Source of the DNA: Aristolochia californica
Taxonomy: Eukaryota; Streptophyta; Magnoliopsida; Piperales; Aristolochiaceae
Assembly: GCA_029961685.1 (NCBI GenBank)
Contig: JARWKL010000015.1
Location: 11,530,801-11,594,800 of the forward strand
Length of the DNA stretch: 64,000 nt
Direction: 5' to 3'
The translations under genes and the position numbers were made by a program. The notes under the pieces were generated by a model. The model was not told the origin of the DNA. It did no database searches and saw only the letters and a list, made by a program, of their open reading frames with translations. This document shows, piece by piece, positions 1 through 12,503 of this stretch; positions within the stretch are counted from its first letter, which is position 1; every line of letters begins with the position of its first letter.

Positions 1-1250
1 AAATTTTTTAAACACATTAACTCTAAAATTTTCATTTTGTTGCGATATTATATTTTTTTCTTTATGAGGAAAAATAGGAGAGTGAAAACTCAAGTTTGGA
101 TCTGAAAAAAAAAACTTTGAAATGCACAAATGCTGAGAGAGATAATTCCAAAAAGTATCTGTGATTTTTAAGGATAGGCAAAAAGTGGGTTGTTTGGCTC
201 TGGTAAATATCGAGCCACTTGAGAATTCAACTTTTTCTACTCCCCCTAATTTTTGGATCATTAGGCCACTTGCATCCTCAACATGCTTGTGGCATGCATA
301 TCCACCACACTTAAAACATGTTAGGATCAGTTAGACGTCTCTTTCCTATAAAATTCCCCTAAGCTATTATTAGGGGGCAGTACTAGTGGAATTTCCCACA
401 CATGGAATTTGGAGTTCATTTTCAGTGCGTGAAATAATTTTTCTATTTATTATTATAGTTTTCAATTTTTTTTGCACAAATGAACTCTAAAACTTTCATT
501 TTGTTGCGATCTTATATCTTTTTTGTTTACGTGGAAAAATGAGAGAGTGAAAACTCAACTTAGGATCTGAAAAAAAAAAAAAATTTGATATGCACAAATG
601 CTGAGAGAGATAATTCCAAAAAGTATCTGTGATTTTAGTGGATAGGCAAACAGTGGGTTGTTTGGCTCTGGTAAATATCCAACCACCTGAGAATTTAACT
701 TTTTCTACTCCCCCTAATTTTTGGATCATTAGGCCACTTACATCCTCAACATGCTTGTGGCATGCATATCCACCACACTTAAAACATGTTAGGATCAGTT
801 AGAGGTCTCATTCCGATAAAATTCCACCAAGCTATTATGAGGGTGCTGTACTAGTGGAATTTCACAAACATGGATTTTGGAGTTCATTTTTAGTTCGTGA
901 AATAATTTTCTATTTATTATTATAGTTTTCAAATTTTTTTGCACACATGAACTCTAAAATTTTCATTTTGTTGCGATCTTTTATCTTTTTTGTTTATGAG
1001 GAAAAATGGGAGAGTGAAAACTCAAGTTAGGATCTGAAAAAAAAAAATTGAAATGCACAAATGCTGAGAGTGATAATTCCAAAAAGTATCTGTGATTTTT
1101 AAGGATTGGCAAAAAGTGGGTTGTTTGGCTCTGGTAAATATCCTACCACTTTAGAATTTAACTTTCTCTACTCCCCTAATTTTTGGATCATTAGGTCACT
1201 TGCATCCTCAACATGCTTGTGGCATGCATATCCACCACTCTTAAAACATT
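1..1250 (+). repeat. Left copy of a three-monomer block repeated ~8.78 kb downstream
   Basis: Monomers 1-3 match monomers 20-22 at a constant offset (281 to 9062, 749 to 9529, 1211 to 9992; 8,780-8,781 bp, 19 monomers). Shared private features include GCGATATTATATTTTTTT with TTTATGAGGAAAAATAGG in the first, TTTGATATGCAC and GATAGGCAAACAGTGGG in the second, and CTGAGAGTGATAATTCC with AAGGATTGGC and ATTAGGTCACTTGC in the third. The match fades after about 1,250, where the ATT stretch differs. Confidence 0.8.
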
Positions 1251-1402
1251 TTAGGATCAGTTAGAGGTCGCTTTCCGATAAAATTCCACCAAGCTATTAT
1301 TAGGGGGTTGTACGAGTGGAATTTCCCAAACATGGATTTTGGAGTTCATTTTTAGTGTGTGAAATAATTTTCTATTTATTATTATAGTTTTCAAATTATT
1401 TT

Positions 1403-4400
1403 GCACACATGAACTCTAATATTTTCATTTTCTTGTGATCTTATATCTTTTTTGTTTACGAGGAAATACGTGAAAACTTTGGTTTGGATCTAAAAAAAAA
1501 AACTTTGAAATGCACAAATACTGAGAGAGATAATTCCAAAATGTATCTGTTATTTTTAAGGATAGGCAAAAAGTGGGTTGTTTGGCTCTGGTAAATGTCC
1601 AACCACTTGAGAATTTGACTTTTTCTACTACCCCTAATTTTTGGATCTGAAGGCCACTTGCATCCTCAACATGCTTGTGGCATGCATATCCACCACACTT
1701 AAAACAGGTTAGGATCAGTTAGAGGTCTCTTTCCTAAAAAATTCCACCATGCTATTATCATTAGGGGGTTGTACTAGAGGAATTTCCAAAACATGGATTT
1801 TGGATTTCATTTTTAGTGCGTGAAATAATTTTCTGTTTATTATTATAGTTTTCAAATTTTTTTGCACACATGAACTCTAAAATTTTCTTTTTGTTGCGAT
1901 CTTATATCTTTCTTGTTTACGAGAAAAATGGGAGAGTGAAAACTCAATTTTGGATCTAAAAAAAAAAGAAATTTGAAATGCACAAATGCTGAGAGAGATA
2001 ATTTGAAAAAGTATCTGTGATTTTTAAGGATAGGCAAAAAGTGGGTTGTTTGGCTCTGGTAAATATCCAACCTCTTGAGAAATTAACTTTTTCTACTCCC
2101 CCTAATTTTTGGATCATTAGGCCACTTGCCACCTCAACATGCTTGTGGCATGCATATCCACCACACTTAAAACATGTTAGGATAAGTTAGAGGTCTCTTT
2201 CCCATAAAATTCCTCCAAGCTATTTTTAGGGGGCTGTACTAGTGGAATTTCAAAAACATGGATTTTGGAGTTCATTTTTAGTGCGTGAAATAATTTTCTC
2301 TTTATTATTATAGTTTTCAATTTTTTTTGCACACATGAACTCTGAAATTTTCATTTTGTTGCGATCTTATATCTTTTTTGTTTACGAGAAAAAATCGGAC
2401 AGTGAAAACTCAAGTTTGGAACTGAAAAAAAAAAAATTTAAATGCACAAATACTGAGGGTGGTAATTCCAAAAAGTATCTGTGATTTTTAAGAATAGGCA
2501 AAAAATGAAAAGTGGGTTGTTTGGCTTTGGTAAATATCCACCCACCCACTTGAGAATTTATCTTTTTTGACTCCACCTAATTTTTGGATCATTAGGCCAC
2601 TTGCATCCTCAACATGCTTGTGGCATGCATATCCACCACACTTAAAACATGTTAGGATCAGTTGGAGGTCTCTTTCCGATAAAATTCCACCAAGCTATTA
2701 TTACGGGGTTGTACTAGTGGAATTTCCCAAACATGGATTTTGGAGTTCATTTTTAGTGCGTGAAATAATTTTCTATTTATTATTATAGTTTTCAAATTAT
2801 TTTGCACACATGAACTCTAATATTTTCATTTTGTTGCGATCTTATATCTTTTTTGTTTACGAGGAAATACGTGAAAACTTTGGTTTGGATCTGAAAAAAA
2901 AAACTTTGAAATGCACAAATACTGAGAGAGATAATTCCAAAATGTATCTGTTATTTTTAAGGATAGGCAAAAAGTGGGTTTTTTGGCTCTGGTAAATATC
3001 CAACCACTTGAGAATTTGACTTTTTCTACTACCCCTAATTTTTGGATCTGAAGGCCACTTGCATCCTCAACATGCTTGTGGCATGCATATCCACCACACT
3101 TAAAACAGGTTAGGATCAGTTGGAGGTCTCTTTCCTATAAAATTCCACCAAGCTATTAATAGGGTGTTGTACTAATGGAATTTCCCAAACATGGATTTTG
3201 GAGTTCATTTTTAGTGCGTGAAATAATTTTCTATTTATTAATATAGTTTTCTAATTTTTTTGCACACATGAACTCTAAAATTTTCATTTTGTTGCGATCT
3301 TATATCTATTTTGTTTACGAGGAAAAAAGGAAGAGAGAAAACTCAAGTTTGGACCTGAAAAGAAAAAAAATTTCAAATGGACAAATGCTGAGAGAGATAA
3401 TTCCAAAAAGTATCTGGGATTTTTAAGGGTAGGATAAAAGTGGCTTGTTTGGCTCTGGTAAATATCCAACCAGTTGAGAATTTGACTTTTTCTACTCCCC
3501 CTAATTTTTGGATCTGAAGGCCACTTGAATCCTCAACATGCTTGTGGCGTATCCACCACACTTAAAACATGTTAAGATCAGTTAGTGGTCTCTTTCCTAT
3601 TAAATTCCACCAAGCTATTATTAGGGGGTTGTACTAGTGGAATTTCCCAAACATGAATTTTGGAATTCATTTTTAGTCCTTGAAATAATTTTCTATTTAT
3701 TATTATAGTTTTCAAATTTTTTTGCACACATGAACTCTAAAATTTTCATTTTGTTGCGATCTTATATCTTTTTTGTTTACGAGGAAAAATGGGAGAGTGA
3801 AAACTCAAGTTTGGATCTGAAAATAAAAAAAATTTGACATGCAAAAAAGCTGAGAGAGATAATTCGAAAAACAATCTGTGATTTTTAAGGATGGGCAAAA
3901 AGTGGGTGGTTTTGCTCTGGGAAGTATGCAACCACTTGAGAATTTGACTTTTTCTACTCCCCCTAATTTTTGGATCTGTAGCGCACTTGCAGCCTCAACA
4001 TGCTTGTGGCATGCATATCCACCACACTTAAAACATGTTGGGATCTGCTTGAGGTCTCTTTCCTATAAAATTCCACCAAGCTATTATTAGGCGGTTGTAC
4101 TAGTGGAATTTCCCAAACATGGATTTTGGAGTCTATTTTTAGTGCGTGAAATAATTTTCTATTTATTATTATAGTTTTCAAATTTTTTTGCACACATGAA
4201 CTCTAAATTTTTCATTTTGTTGCGATCTTATATCTTTTTTGTTTACGAGGAAAAATGGGAGAGTGAAAACTCAAGTTTGGATCTGAAAAAAAAAAAATTT
4301 GAAATGCACAAATGCTGAGAGAGATAATTCCGAAAAGTATCTGTGATTTTTAAGGTGAGGCAAAAAGTGGGTTGTTTGGCCCTGGTAAATATCCAACCAC

Positions 4401-6039
4401 TTGAGAATTGTAAACTCACCCCTAATTTTTGGATCTGAAGGCCACTTGCATCCTCAACATGCTTGTGGCATGCATATCCACCACTCTTAAAACATGTGAG
4501 GATCAGTTAGAGGTCCCTTTCCTATAAAATTCCACCAAGCTATTATTAGGGGGTTGTACTAGTGGCATTTCCCAAACATGGATTTTGGAGCTCCTTTTTA
4601 GTGCGTGAAATAATTTTCTATTTATTATTATAGTTTTCAATTTTTTTTGCACACATGAACTCTAAAATTTTCATTTTGTTGTGATCTTATATCTTTTTTT
4701 GTTTACGAGGAAAAATGGGAGAGTGAAAACTCAATTTTGGATCTAAAAAAAAAAAATTTGAAATGCACAAATGCTGAGAGAGATAATTCCAAAAAGTATC
4801 TGTGATTTTTAAGGATAGGCAAAAAGTGGGTTGTTTGGCCTCGGTAAATATCCAACCACTTGAGAATTTGACTTTTTCTACTCCCCCTAATTTTTGGATC
4901 TGAAGGCCACTTGCATCCTCAACATGCTTGTGGCATGCGTATCCACCACACTTAAAACATGTTAGCATCAGTTAGAGGTCTCTTGCCTATTAAATTCCAC
5001 CAAGCTATTATTAGGGGGTTGTACTAGTGGAATTTCCCAAACATGGATTTTGGAGTTCATTTTTAGTGCGTGAAATAATTTTCTATTTATTATTATAGTT
5101 TTCAAATTTTTTTGCACACATGAACTCTAAAATTTTCATTTTGTTGCGATCTTATATCTTTTTTGGTTACGAGGAAAAATGGGAGAGTGAAAAGTCAAGT
5201 TTGGATCTGAAAAAAAAAACATTCGAAATGCACAAATGCTGAGAGAGATAATTCCAAAAAGTATCTGTGATTTTTAAGGATAGGCAAAAAGTGGGTTGTT
5301 TGGCTTTGGTAAATATCCAACCACTTTAGAATTTTTCTTTTTCTACACCCCCTAATTTTTGAATCATTACGCCAGTTGCATTCTCACCATGCTTGTGGCA
5401 TGCATATCCACAACACTTAAAACATGTTAGGATCAGTTAGAGGTCTCTTTCCTATAAAATTCCACCAAGCTATTATTAGGGGGTTGTACTAATGGAATTT
5501 CCAAAACATGAATTTTGGAGTTCATTTTTAGTGCGTGAAATAATTTTCCATTTATTATTATAGTTTTCAATTTTTTTCCACAAATGAACTCTAAAATTTT
5601 CATTTTGTTGCGATCTTATATCTTTTTTGTTTACGAGAAAAATGGGAAAGTGTAAACTCAAGTTTGGATCTGAAAAAAAATAATTTGAAATGCACAAATG
5701 CTGAGAGAGATAATTCCAAAAAGTATCTGTGATTTTTAAGGATCGGCAAAAAGTGGGTTGTTTGGCTCTGGTAAATATCCAACCATTTTAGAATTTAGCT
5801 TTTTCTTCTCCCCCTAATTTTTGGATCATTAGGCCACTTGCATCCTCAACATGCTTGTCGCATGCATATCCACCACACTTAAAACGTGTTAGGATCAGTT
5901 AGAGGTCTCTTTCCTATAAAATTCCACCGAGCTATTATTAGGGGTTGTACTAGTGGAATTTCCCAAACATAGATTTTGGAGTTCATTTTTAGTGCGTGAA
6001 ATAATTTTCCATTTATTATTATAGTTTTCAAATTATTTT
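1403..6039 (+). repeat. Rearranged relatives of the zone-2 HOR monomer types (monomers 4-13)
   Basis: Several monomers carry marks of zone-2 types but in another order. Monomers 4 (1669) and 7 (3070) resemble type n, with CTCTAATATTTTCATTTT and AAAACTTTGGTTTGGAT. Monomer 5 (2137) resembles type a, with ATTTTCTTTTTGTTG and AAAAGAAATTTGAAATGC. Monomer 6 (2612) resembles type c, with CTCTGAAATTTTC, a GGACAGTG patch and the extra AAAAAATGAAAAGTGGG, giving a 475-bp interval. Monomer 9 (3998) resembles g (TCGAAAAA, GGATGGGC, AGTATGCAACC). Monomer 12 (5387) resembles n (GAATCATTACGCC, TCCACAACAC). Monomer 13 (5849) resembles e (GGATCGGC, CCATTTTAGAATTTAGC). The local order is n', a, c, n', ?, g, ?, ?, n, e. 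Confidence 0.75.
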
Positions 6040-8781
6040 GCACAAATGAACTCTAAAACTTTCACTTTGTTGCGATCTTATATCTTGTTTGTTTACGTGG
6101 AAAAATGAGAGAGTGAAAACTCAAGTTTGGATCTGAAAAAAAAAAAAATTTGAAATGCACAAATGCTGAGAGAGATAATTCCAAAAAGTATCTGTAATTT
6201 TTATGGATGGGCAAACAGTGGTTTGTTTGGCTCTGGTAAATATCCAGCCACCTGAGAATTTAACTTTTTCTACTGCCCCTAATTTTTGGATCATTAGGCC
6301 ACTTGCATCCTCAACATGCTTGTGGCATGTATATCCACCACACTTAAAACATGTTAGGATAAGTTAGAGGTCTCTTTCCGAGCTATTATTAGGGGGTTGT
6401 ACTAGTGGAATTTCCCAGACATGGATTATGGAGTTCATTTTTAGTGCATGAAATAATTTTCTATTTATTATTATAGTTTTTAAATTTTTTTCCACAAATG
6501 AACTCTAAAACTTTCATTTTGTTGCGATCTTATATCTTTTTTGTTTACGTGGAACAATGAGAGAGTGAAAACTTAAGTTTGGATCTGAAAAAAAAAAAAT
6601 TTGAAATGCACAAATGCTGAGAGAGATAATTCCAAAAAGTATATGTGATTTTTAAGGATAGGCAAACAGTGGGTTGTTTGGCTCTGGTAAATATCAAACC
6701 ACCTGAGAATTTACCTTTTTCTACTGCCCCTAATTTTTGGATCATTAGGCCACTTGCATCCTCAACATGCTTGTGGCATGCATATCCACCACACTTAAAA
6801 CATGTTAGGATCAGTTAGAGGTCACTTTCCTATAAAATTCCACCAAGTTATTATTAGGGGGTTGTACTAGTGGAATTTCCCAAACATAGATTTTGGAGTT
6901 CATTTTTAGTGCATGAAATAATTTTCCATTTATTATTATAGTTTTCAAATTATTTTGCACAAATGAAGTCTAAAACTTTCATTTTGTTGCGATCTTATAT
7001 CTTGTTTGTTTACGTGGAAAAATGGGAGAGTGAAAACTCAAGTTTGGATCTGAAAAATAAAAAAAAATTGAAATGCACAAATGCTGAGAGAGATAATTCC
7101 AAAAATTATCTGTGATTTTTTAGGATAGGCAAAAATTGGTTTGTTTGGCTCTGGTAAATATCCTACCATTTTAGAATTTAACTTTTTCTTCTCCCCCTAA
7201 TTTTTGGATCATTAGGCCACTTGCATCCTCAACATGCTTGTGGCATGTATATCCACCACACTTAAAACATGTTAGGATAAGTTAGAGGTCTCTTTCCGAG
7301 CTATTATTAGGGGGTTGTACTAGTGGAATTTCCCAGACATGGATTATGAAGTTCATTTTTAGTGCATGAAATAATTTTCTATTTATTATTATAGTTTTTA
7401 AATTTTTTTCCACAAATGAACTCTAAAACTTTCATTTTGTTGCGATCTTATATCTTTTTTGTTTACGTGGAACAATGAGAGAGTGAAAACTCAAGTTAGG
7501 ATCTGAAAAAAAAAAAAAAAATTGATATGCACAAATGCTGAGAGAGATAATTCCAAAATGTATCTGTGATTTTAAAGGATAGGCAAACAGTGGGTTGCTG
7601 GGCTCTGGTAAATATCCAACCTCCAGAGAATTTAACTTTTTCTACTCCCCCTAATTTTTGGATCATTAGGCCACTTGCATCCTCAACATGCTTGTGGCAT
7701 GCATATCCACCACACTTAAAACATGTTAGGATCAGTTAGAGGTCTCATTCCTATAAAATTCCACCAAGCTATTATTAGGGTGTACTAGTGGAATTTCACT
7801 AACATGGATTTTGGAGTTCATTTTTAGTTCGTGAAATAATTTTCTATTTATTATTATAGTTTTCAAATTTTTTTGCACACATGAACTCTAAAATTTTCAC
7901 TTTGTTGCGATCTTTTATCTTTTTTGTTTATGAGGAAAAATGGGAGAGTGAAAACTCAAGTTTGGATCTGAAAAATAAAAAAAATTGAAATGCACAAATG
8001 CTGAGAGAGATAATTCCAAAAATTATCTGTGATTTTTTAGGATAGGCAAAAATTGGTTTGTTATGCTCTGGTAAATATCCTACCATTTTAGAATTTAACT
8101 TTTTCTTCTCCCCCTAATTTTTGGATCATTAGGCCACTTGCCCCCTCAACATGCTTGTGGCATGTATATCCACCACACTTAAAACATGTTAGGATCAGTT
8201 AGAGGTCTCTTTCCGAGCTATTATTAGGGGTTGTACTAGTGGAATTTCCCAGACATGGATTATGGAGTTCATTTTTAGTGCGTGAAATAATTTTTTATTT
8301 GTTATTATAGTTTTCAAATTTTTTTCCACAAAAGAACTCTAAAACTTTCATTTTGTTGCGATCTTATATCTTTTTTGTTTACGTGGAACAATGAGAGAGT
8401 GAAAACTCAAGCATGGATCTGAAAAAAAAAAAATTTTGAAATGCACAAATGCTGAGAGAGATAATTCCAAAAAGTATATGTGATTTTTAAGGATAGGCAA
8501 ATAGTGGGTTGTTTGGCTCTGGTAAATATCAAACCACCTGAGAATTTAACTTTTTCTACTGCCCCTAATTTTTGGATCATTAGGCCACTTGCATCCTCAA
8601 CATGCTTGTGGCATGCATATCCACCACACTTAAAACATGTTAGGATCAGTTAGAGGTCACTTTCCTATAAAATTCCACCAAGTTATTATTAGGGGGTTGT
8701 ACTAGTGGAATTTCCCAAACATGGAATTTGGAGTTCATTTTTAGTGCGTGAAATAATTTTATTTTTATTATTACAGTTTTC
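6040..8781 (+). repeat. Three dimer-spaced monomer pairs sharing a ~14-bp deletion
   Basis: TCTCTTTCCG joins directly to AGCTATTATT at about 6371, 7289 and 8206, lacking the usual ATAAAATTCCACCA between them. The copies are 918 and 917 bp apart, which is two monomers. The same copies share GGCATGTATATCC and CCCAGACATGGATTATG. The monomers in between alternate in type: 15 (6765) and 19 (8600) share ATATCAAACCACCTGAG and TACTGCCCCTAATT, while 17 (7686) matches types 2 and 21 with TTGATATGCAC. This is a locally amplified dimer with some type swapping. Confidence 0.85.
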
Positions 8782-10030
8782 AAATTTTTTTGAACACATG
8801 AACTCTAAAATTTTCATTTTGTTGCGATATTATATTTTTTTTTTATGAGGAAAAATAGGAGAGTGAAAACTTTGGTTTGGATCTGAAAAAAAAAACTTTG
8901 AAATGCACAAATGCTGAGAGAGATAATTCCAAAAAGTATCTGTGATTTTTAAGGATAGGCAAAAAGTGGGTTGTTTGGCTCTGGTAAATATCGAACCACT
9001 TGAGAATTTAACTTTTTCTACTCCCCCTAATTTTTGGATCATTAGGCCACTTGCATCCTCAACATGCTTGTGGCATGCATATCCACAAAACTTAAAACAT
9101 GTTAGGATCAGTTAGACGTCTCTTTCCTATAAAATTCTCCTAAGCTATTATTAGGGGGCTGTACTAGTGTAATTTCCCAAACATGGATTTTGGAGTTTAT
9201 TTTTAGTGCGTGAAATAATTTTTCTATATATTATTATAGTTTTCAAATTTTTTTGCACAAATGAACTCTAAAACTTTCATTTTGTTGCGATCTTATATCT
9301 TTTTTGTTTACGTGGAAAAATGAGAGAGTGAAAACTCAAGTTAGGATTTGAAAAAAAAAAAAATTTGATATGCACAAATGCTGAGAGAGATAATTCCAAA
9401 AAGTATCTGTGATTTTAATGGATAGGCAAACAGTGGGTTGCTTGGCTCTGGTAAATATCCAACCTCCTGAGAATTTAACTTTTTCTACTCCCCCTAATTT
9501 TTGGATCATTAGGCCACTTGCATTCTCAACATGCTTGTGGCATGCATATCCACCACATTTAAAACATGTTAGGATCAGTTAGAGGTCTCATTCCTATACA
9601 ATTCCACCAAGCTATTATTAGGGTGCTGTACAAGTGGAATTTCACAAACATGGATTTTGGAGTTCATTTTTAGTTCGTGAAATAATTTTCTATTTATTAT
9701 TATTGTTTTCAAATTTTTTTGCACACATGAACTCTAAAATTTTCACTTTGTTGCGATCTTTTATCTTTTTTGTTTATGAAGAAAAATGGGAGAGTGAAAA
9801 CTCAAGTTTGGATCGGAAAAAAAAAAATTGAAATGCACAAATGCTGAGAGTGATAATTCCAAAAAGTATCTGTGATTTTTAAGGATTGGCAAAAAGTGGG
9901 TTGTTTGGCTCTGGTAAATATCCTTCCACTTTAGAATTTAACTTTTTCTACTCCCCCTAATTTTTGGATCATTAGGTCACTTGCATCCTCAACAAGCTTG
10001 TGGCATGCATATCCACCACACTTAAAACAT
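8782..10030 (+). repeat. Right copy of the three-monomer block found at 1-1,250
   Basis: Monomers 20-22 (landmarks 9062, 9529, 9992) carry the same private variants as monomers 1-3, at an offset of 8,780-8,781 bp. Single-base differences occur between copies, for example AACAAGC at 9992 against AACATGC at 1211, so the copies are related but not identical. The distance is exactly 19 monomers, as expected for unequal exchange or segmental duplication within an array. Confidence 0.8.
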
Positions 10031-10648
10031 GTTAGGATCAGTTAGAGGTCTCTTTCCTATAAAATTCCACCAAAATATTATTGGGGGCTGTACTAGTGGA
10101 ATTTCCCAAACATGGATTTTGGAGTTCATTTTTATTGCGTGAAATAATTTTCTATTTATTATTATAGTTTTCAAATTTTTTCGCACACATGAACTCTAAA
10201 ATTTTCATTTTGTTGCGATCTTATATCTTTTTTGTTTATGAGGAAAAATGGGAGAGTGAAAAATCAAGTTAGGATCTGAAAAATAAAAAAATTTGAAATA
10301 CACAAATTCTGAGAGAGATAATTCAAAAAATTATCTGTGATTTTTTAGGATAGGCAAAAAGTGGTTTGTTTGGCTCTGGTAAATATCCAACCATTTTAGA
10401 ATTTAACTTTTTCTTCTCCCCCTAATTTTTGGATCATTAGGCGACTTGCATCCTCAACAAGCTTGTGGCATGCATATGCCCCACACTTAAAACAAGTTAG
10501 GATCAGTTAGAGGTCTCTTTCCTATAAAATTCCACCAAGCTATTATTAGTGGATTGTACTAGTGGAATTTCCCAAACATGTATTTTGGAGCTCATTTTTA
10601 GTTCGTGAAATAATTTTCTATTTATTATTATAGTTTTCAAATTTTTTT
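9721..10648 (+). repeat. Dimer repeat q-r, copy 1
   Basis: The unit is 928 bp with two monomer types. Type q (landmark 9992) has TTTTCACTTTGTTGCG, AAGAAAAATGGG, CTGAGAGTGATAATTCC, AAGGATTGGC and ATTAGGTCACTTGC. Type r (10457) has AAATACACAAATTCTGAG, TTATCTGTGATTTTTTAGG, ATTAGGCGACTTGC and GCATATGCCCCACACTT followed by AAAACAAGTTAGG. Both continue into an adjacent second copy with the same marks. Confidence 0.9.
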
Positions 10649-11577
10649 GCACACATGAACTCTAAAATTTTCACTTTGTTGCGATCTTTTATCTTTTTTG
10701 TTGATGAAGAAAAATGGGAGAGTGAAAACTCAAGTTTGGATCTAAAAAAAAAAAAAATTGAAATGCACAAATGCTGAGAGTGATAATTCCAAAAAGTATC
10801 TGTGATTTTTAAGGATTGGCAAAAAGTGGGTTGTTGGCTCTGGTAAATATCCTACCACTTTAGAATTTAACTTTTTCTACTCCCCCTAATTTTTGGATCA
10901 TTAGGTCACTTGCATCCTCAACAAGCTTGTGGCATGCATATCCACCACACTTAAAACATGTTAGGATCAGTTAGAGGTCTCTTTCCTATAAAATTCCACC
11001 AAAATATTATTCGGGGCTGTACTAGTGGAATTTCCCAAACATGGATTTTGGAGTTCATTTTTATTGCGTGAAATAATTTTCTATTTATTATTATAGTTTT
11101 CAAATTTTTTCACACACATGAACTCTAAAATTTTCATTTTGTTGCGATCTTATATCTTTTTTGTTTATGAGGAAAAATGGGAGAGTGAAAAATCAAGTTA
11201 GGATATGAAAAATAAAAAAATTTGAAATACACAAATTCTGAGAGAGATAATTTAAAAAATTATCTGTGATTTTTTAGGATAGGCAAAAAGTGGTTTGTTT
11301 GGCTCTGGTAAATATCCCACCATTTTAGAATTTAACTTTTTCTTCTCCCCCTAATTTTTGGATCATTAGGCGACTTGCATCCTCAACAAGCTTGTGGCAT
11401 GCATATGCCCCACACTTAAAACAAGTTAGGATCAGTTAGAGGTCTCTTTCCTATAAAATTCCACCAAGCTATTATTAGGGATTGTACTAGTGGAATTTCC
11501 CAAACATGGATTTTGGAGCTCATTTTTAGTTCGTGAAATAATTTTCTATTTATTATTATACTTTTCACATTATTTTG
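10649..11577 (+). repeat. Dimer repeat q-r, copy 2
   Basis: The second unit is 929 bp and repeats copy 1 with few differences, such as GTTGATGAAG for GTTTATGAAG and one missing base in GTTGTTGGCTC. Landmarks are 10921 (q) and 11386 (r), each 929 bp after its partner in copy 1. Monomer 27 (12312) is again q-like, so the dimer once extended further or was interrupted by monomer 26 (11849), which instead resembles monomer 14. Confidence 0.9.
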
Positions 11578-12503
11578 CACAAATGAACTCTAAAACTTTC
11601 ATTTTATTGTGATCTTATATCTTTTTTGTTTACGTGGAAAAATGAGAGAGTGAAAACTCAATTTTGGATCTGAAAAAAAAAAATTTGAAATGCACAAATG
11701 CTGAGAGAGATAACTCCAAAAAGTATCTGTAATTTTTATGGATAGGCAAACAGTGGGTTGTTTGGCTCTGGTAAATATCCAGCCACCTGAGAATTTAACT
11801 TTTTCTACTGCCCCTAATTTCCTGATAATTAGGCCACTTGCATACTCAACATGCTTGTGGCATGTATATCCACCACACTTAAAACATGTTAGGATCAGTT
11901 AGAGGTCTCTTTCCTATAAATATCCACCAAACTATTATTAGGGGGCTGTACTAGTGGAATTTCCCAAACATGGATTTTGGAGTTCATTTTTAGTGCGTGA
12001 AATAATTTTATTTTTATTATTATAGTTTTCAAATTTTTTTGAACACATGAACTCTAAAATTTTCATTTTGTTGCGATCTTTTATCTTTTTTGTTTATGAG
12101 GAAAAATGGGAGAGTGAAAACTCAAGTTTGGATCTGGAAAAAAAAAATTGAAATGCACAAATGCTGAGAGTGATAATTCCAAAAAGTATCTGTGATTTTT
12201 AAGGATTGGCAAAAAGTGGGATGTTTGGCTCTGGTAAATATCCTACCACTTTAGAATTTAACTTTTTCTACTCCCCCTAATTTTTGGATCATTAGGTCAC
12301 TTGCATCCTCAACAAACTTGTGGCATGCATATCCACCACACTTAAAACATGTTAGGATCATTTAGAGGTCTCTTTCCTATAAAATTCCACCAAGCTATTA
12401 TTAGGGGCTTGTACTAGTGAAATTTCCCAAACATGGATTTTGGAGTTCATTTTTAGTGCGTGAAATAATTTTCTATTTATTATTATAGTTTTCAAATTTT
12501 TTT

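Larger units (their letters stand above)
1..12503 (+). repeat. Zone 1: mostly class A monomers (GGATCATTAGG), landmarks 1-27
   Basis: Landmark positions are 281, 749, 1211, 1669, 2137, 2612, 3070, 3536, 3998, 4457, 4922, 5387, 5849, 6314, 6765, 7232, 7686, 8149, 8600, 9062, 9529, 9992, 10457, 10921, 11386, 11849 and 12312. Most monomers carry ATCATTAGG just before the landmark; monomers 4 and 7-11 carry ATCTGAAGG-like sequence instead. The triplet stretch is nearly always the two-unit form CTATTATTAGGGG. Spacings are 451-475 bp. Several shared private variants show local amplification, described in separate entries. No gene is present. Confidence 0.95.
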
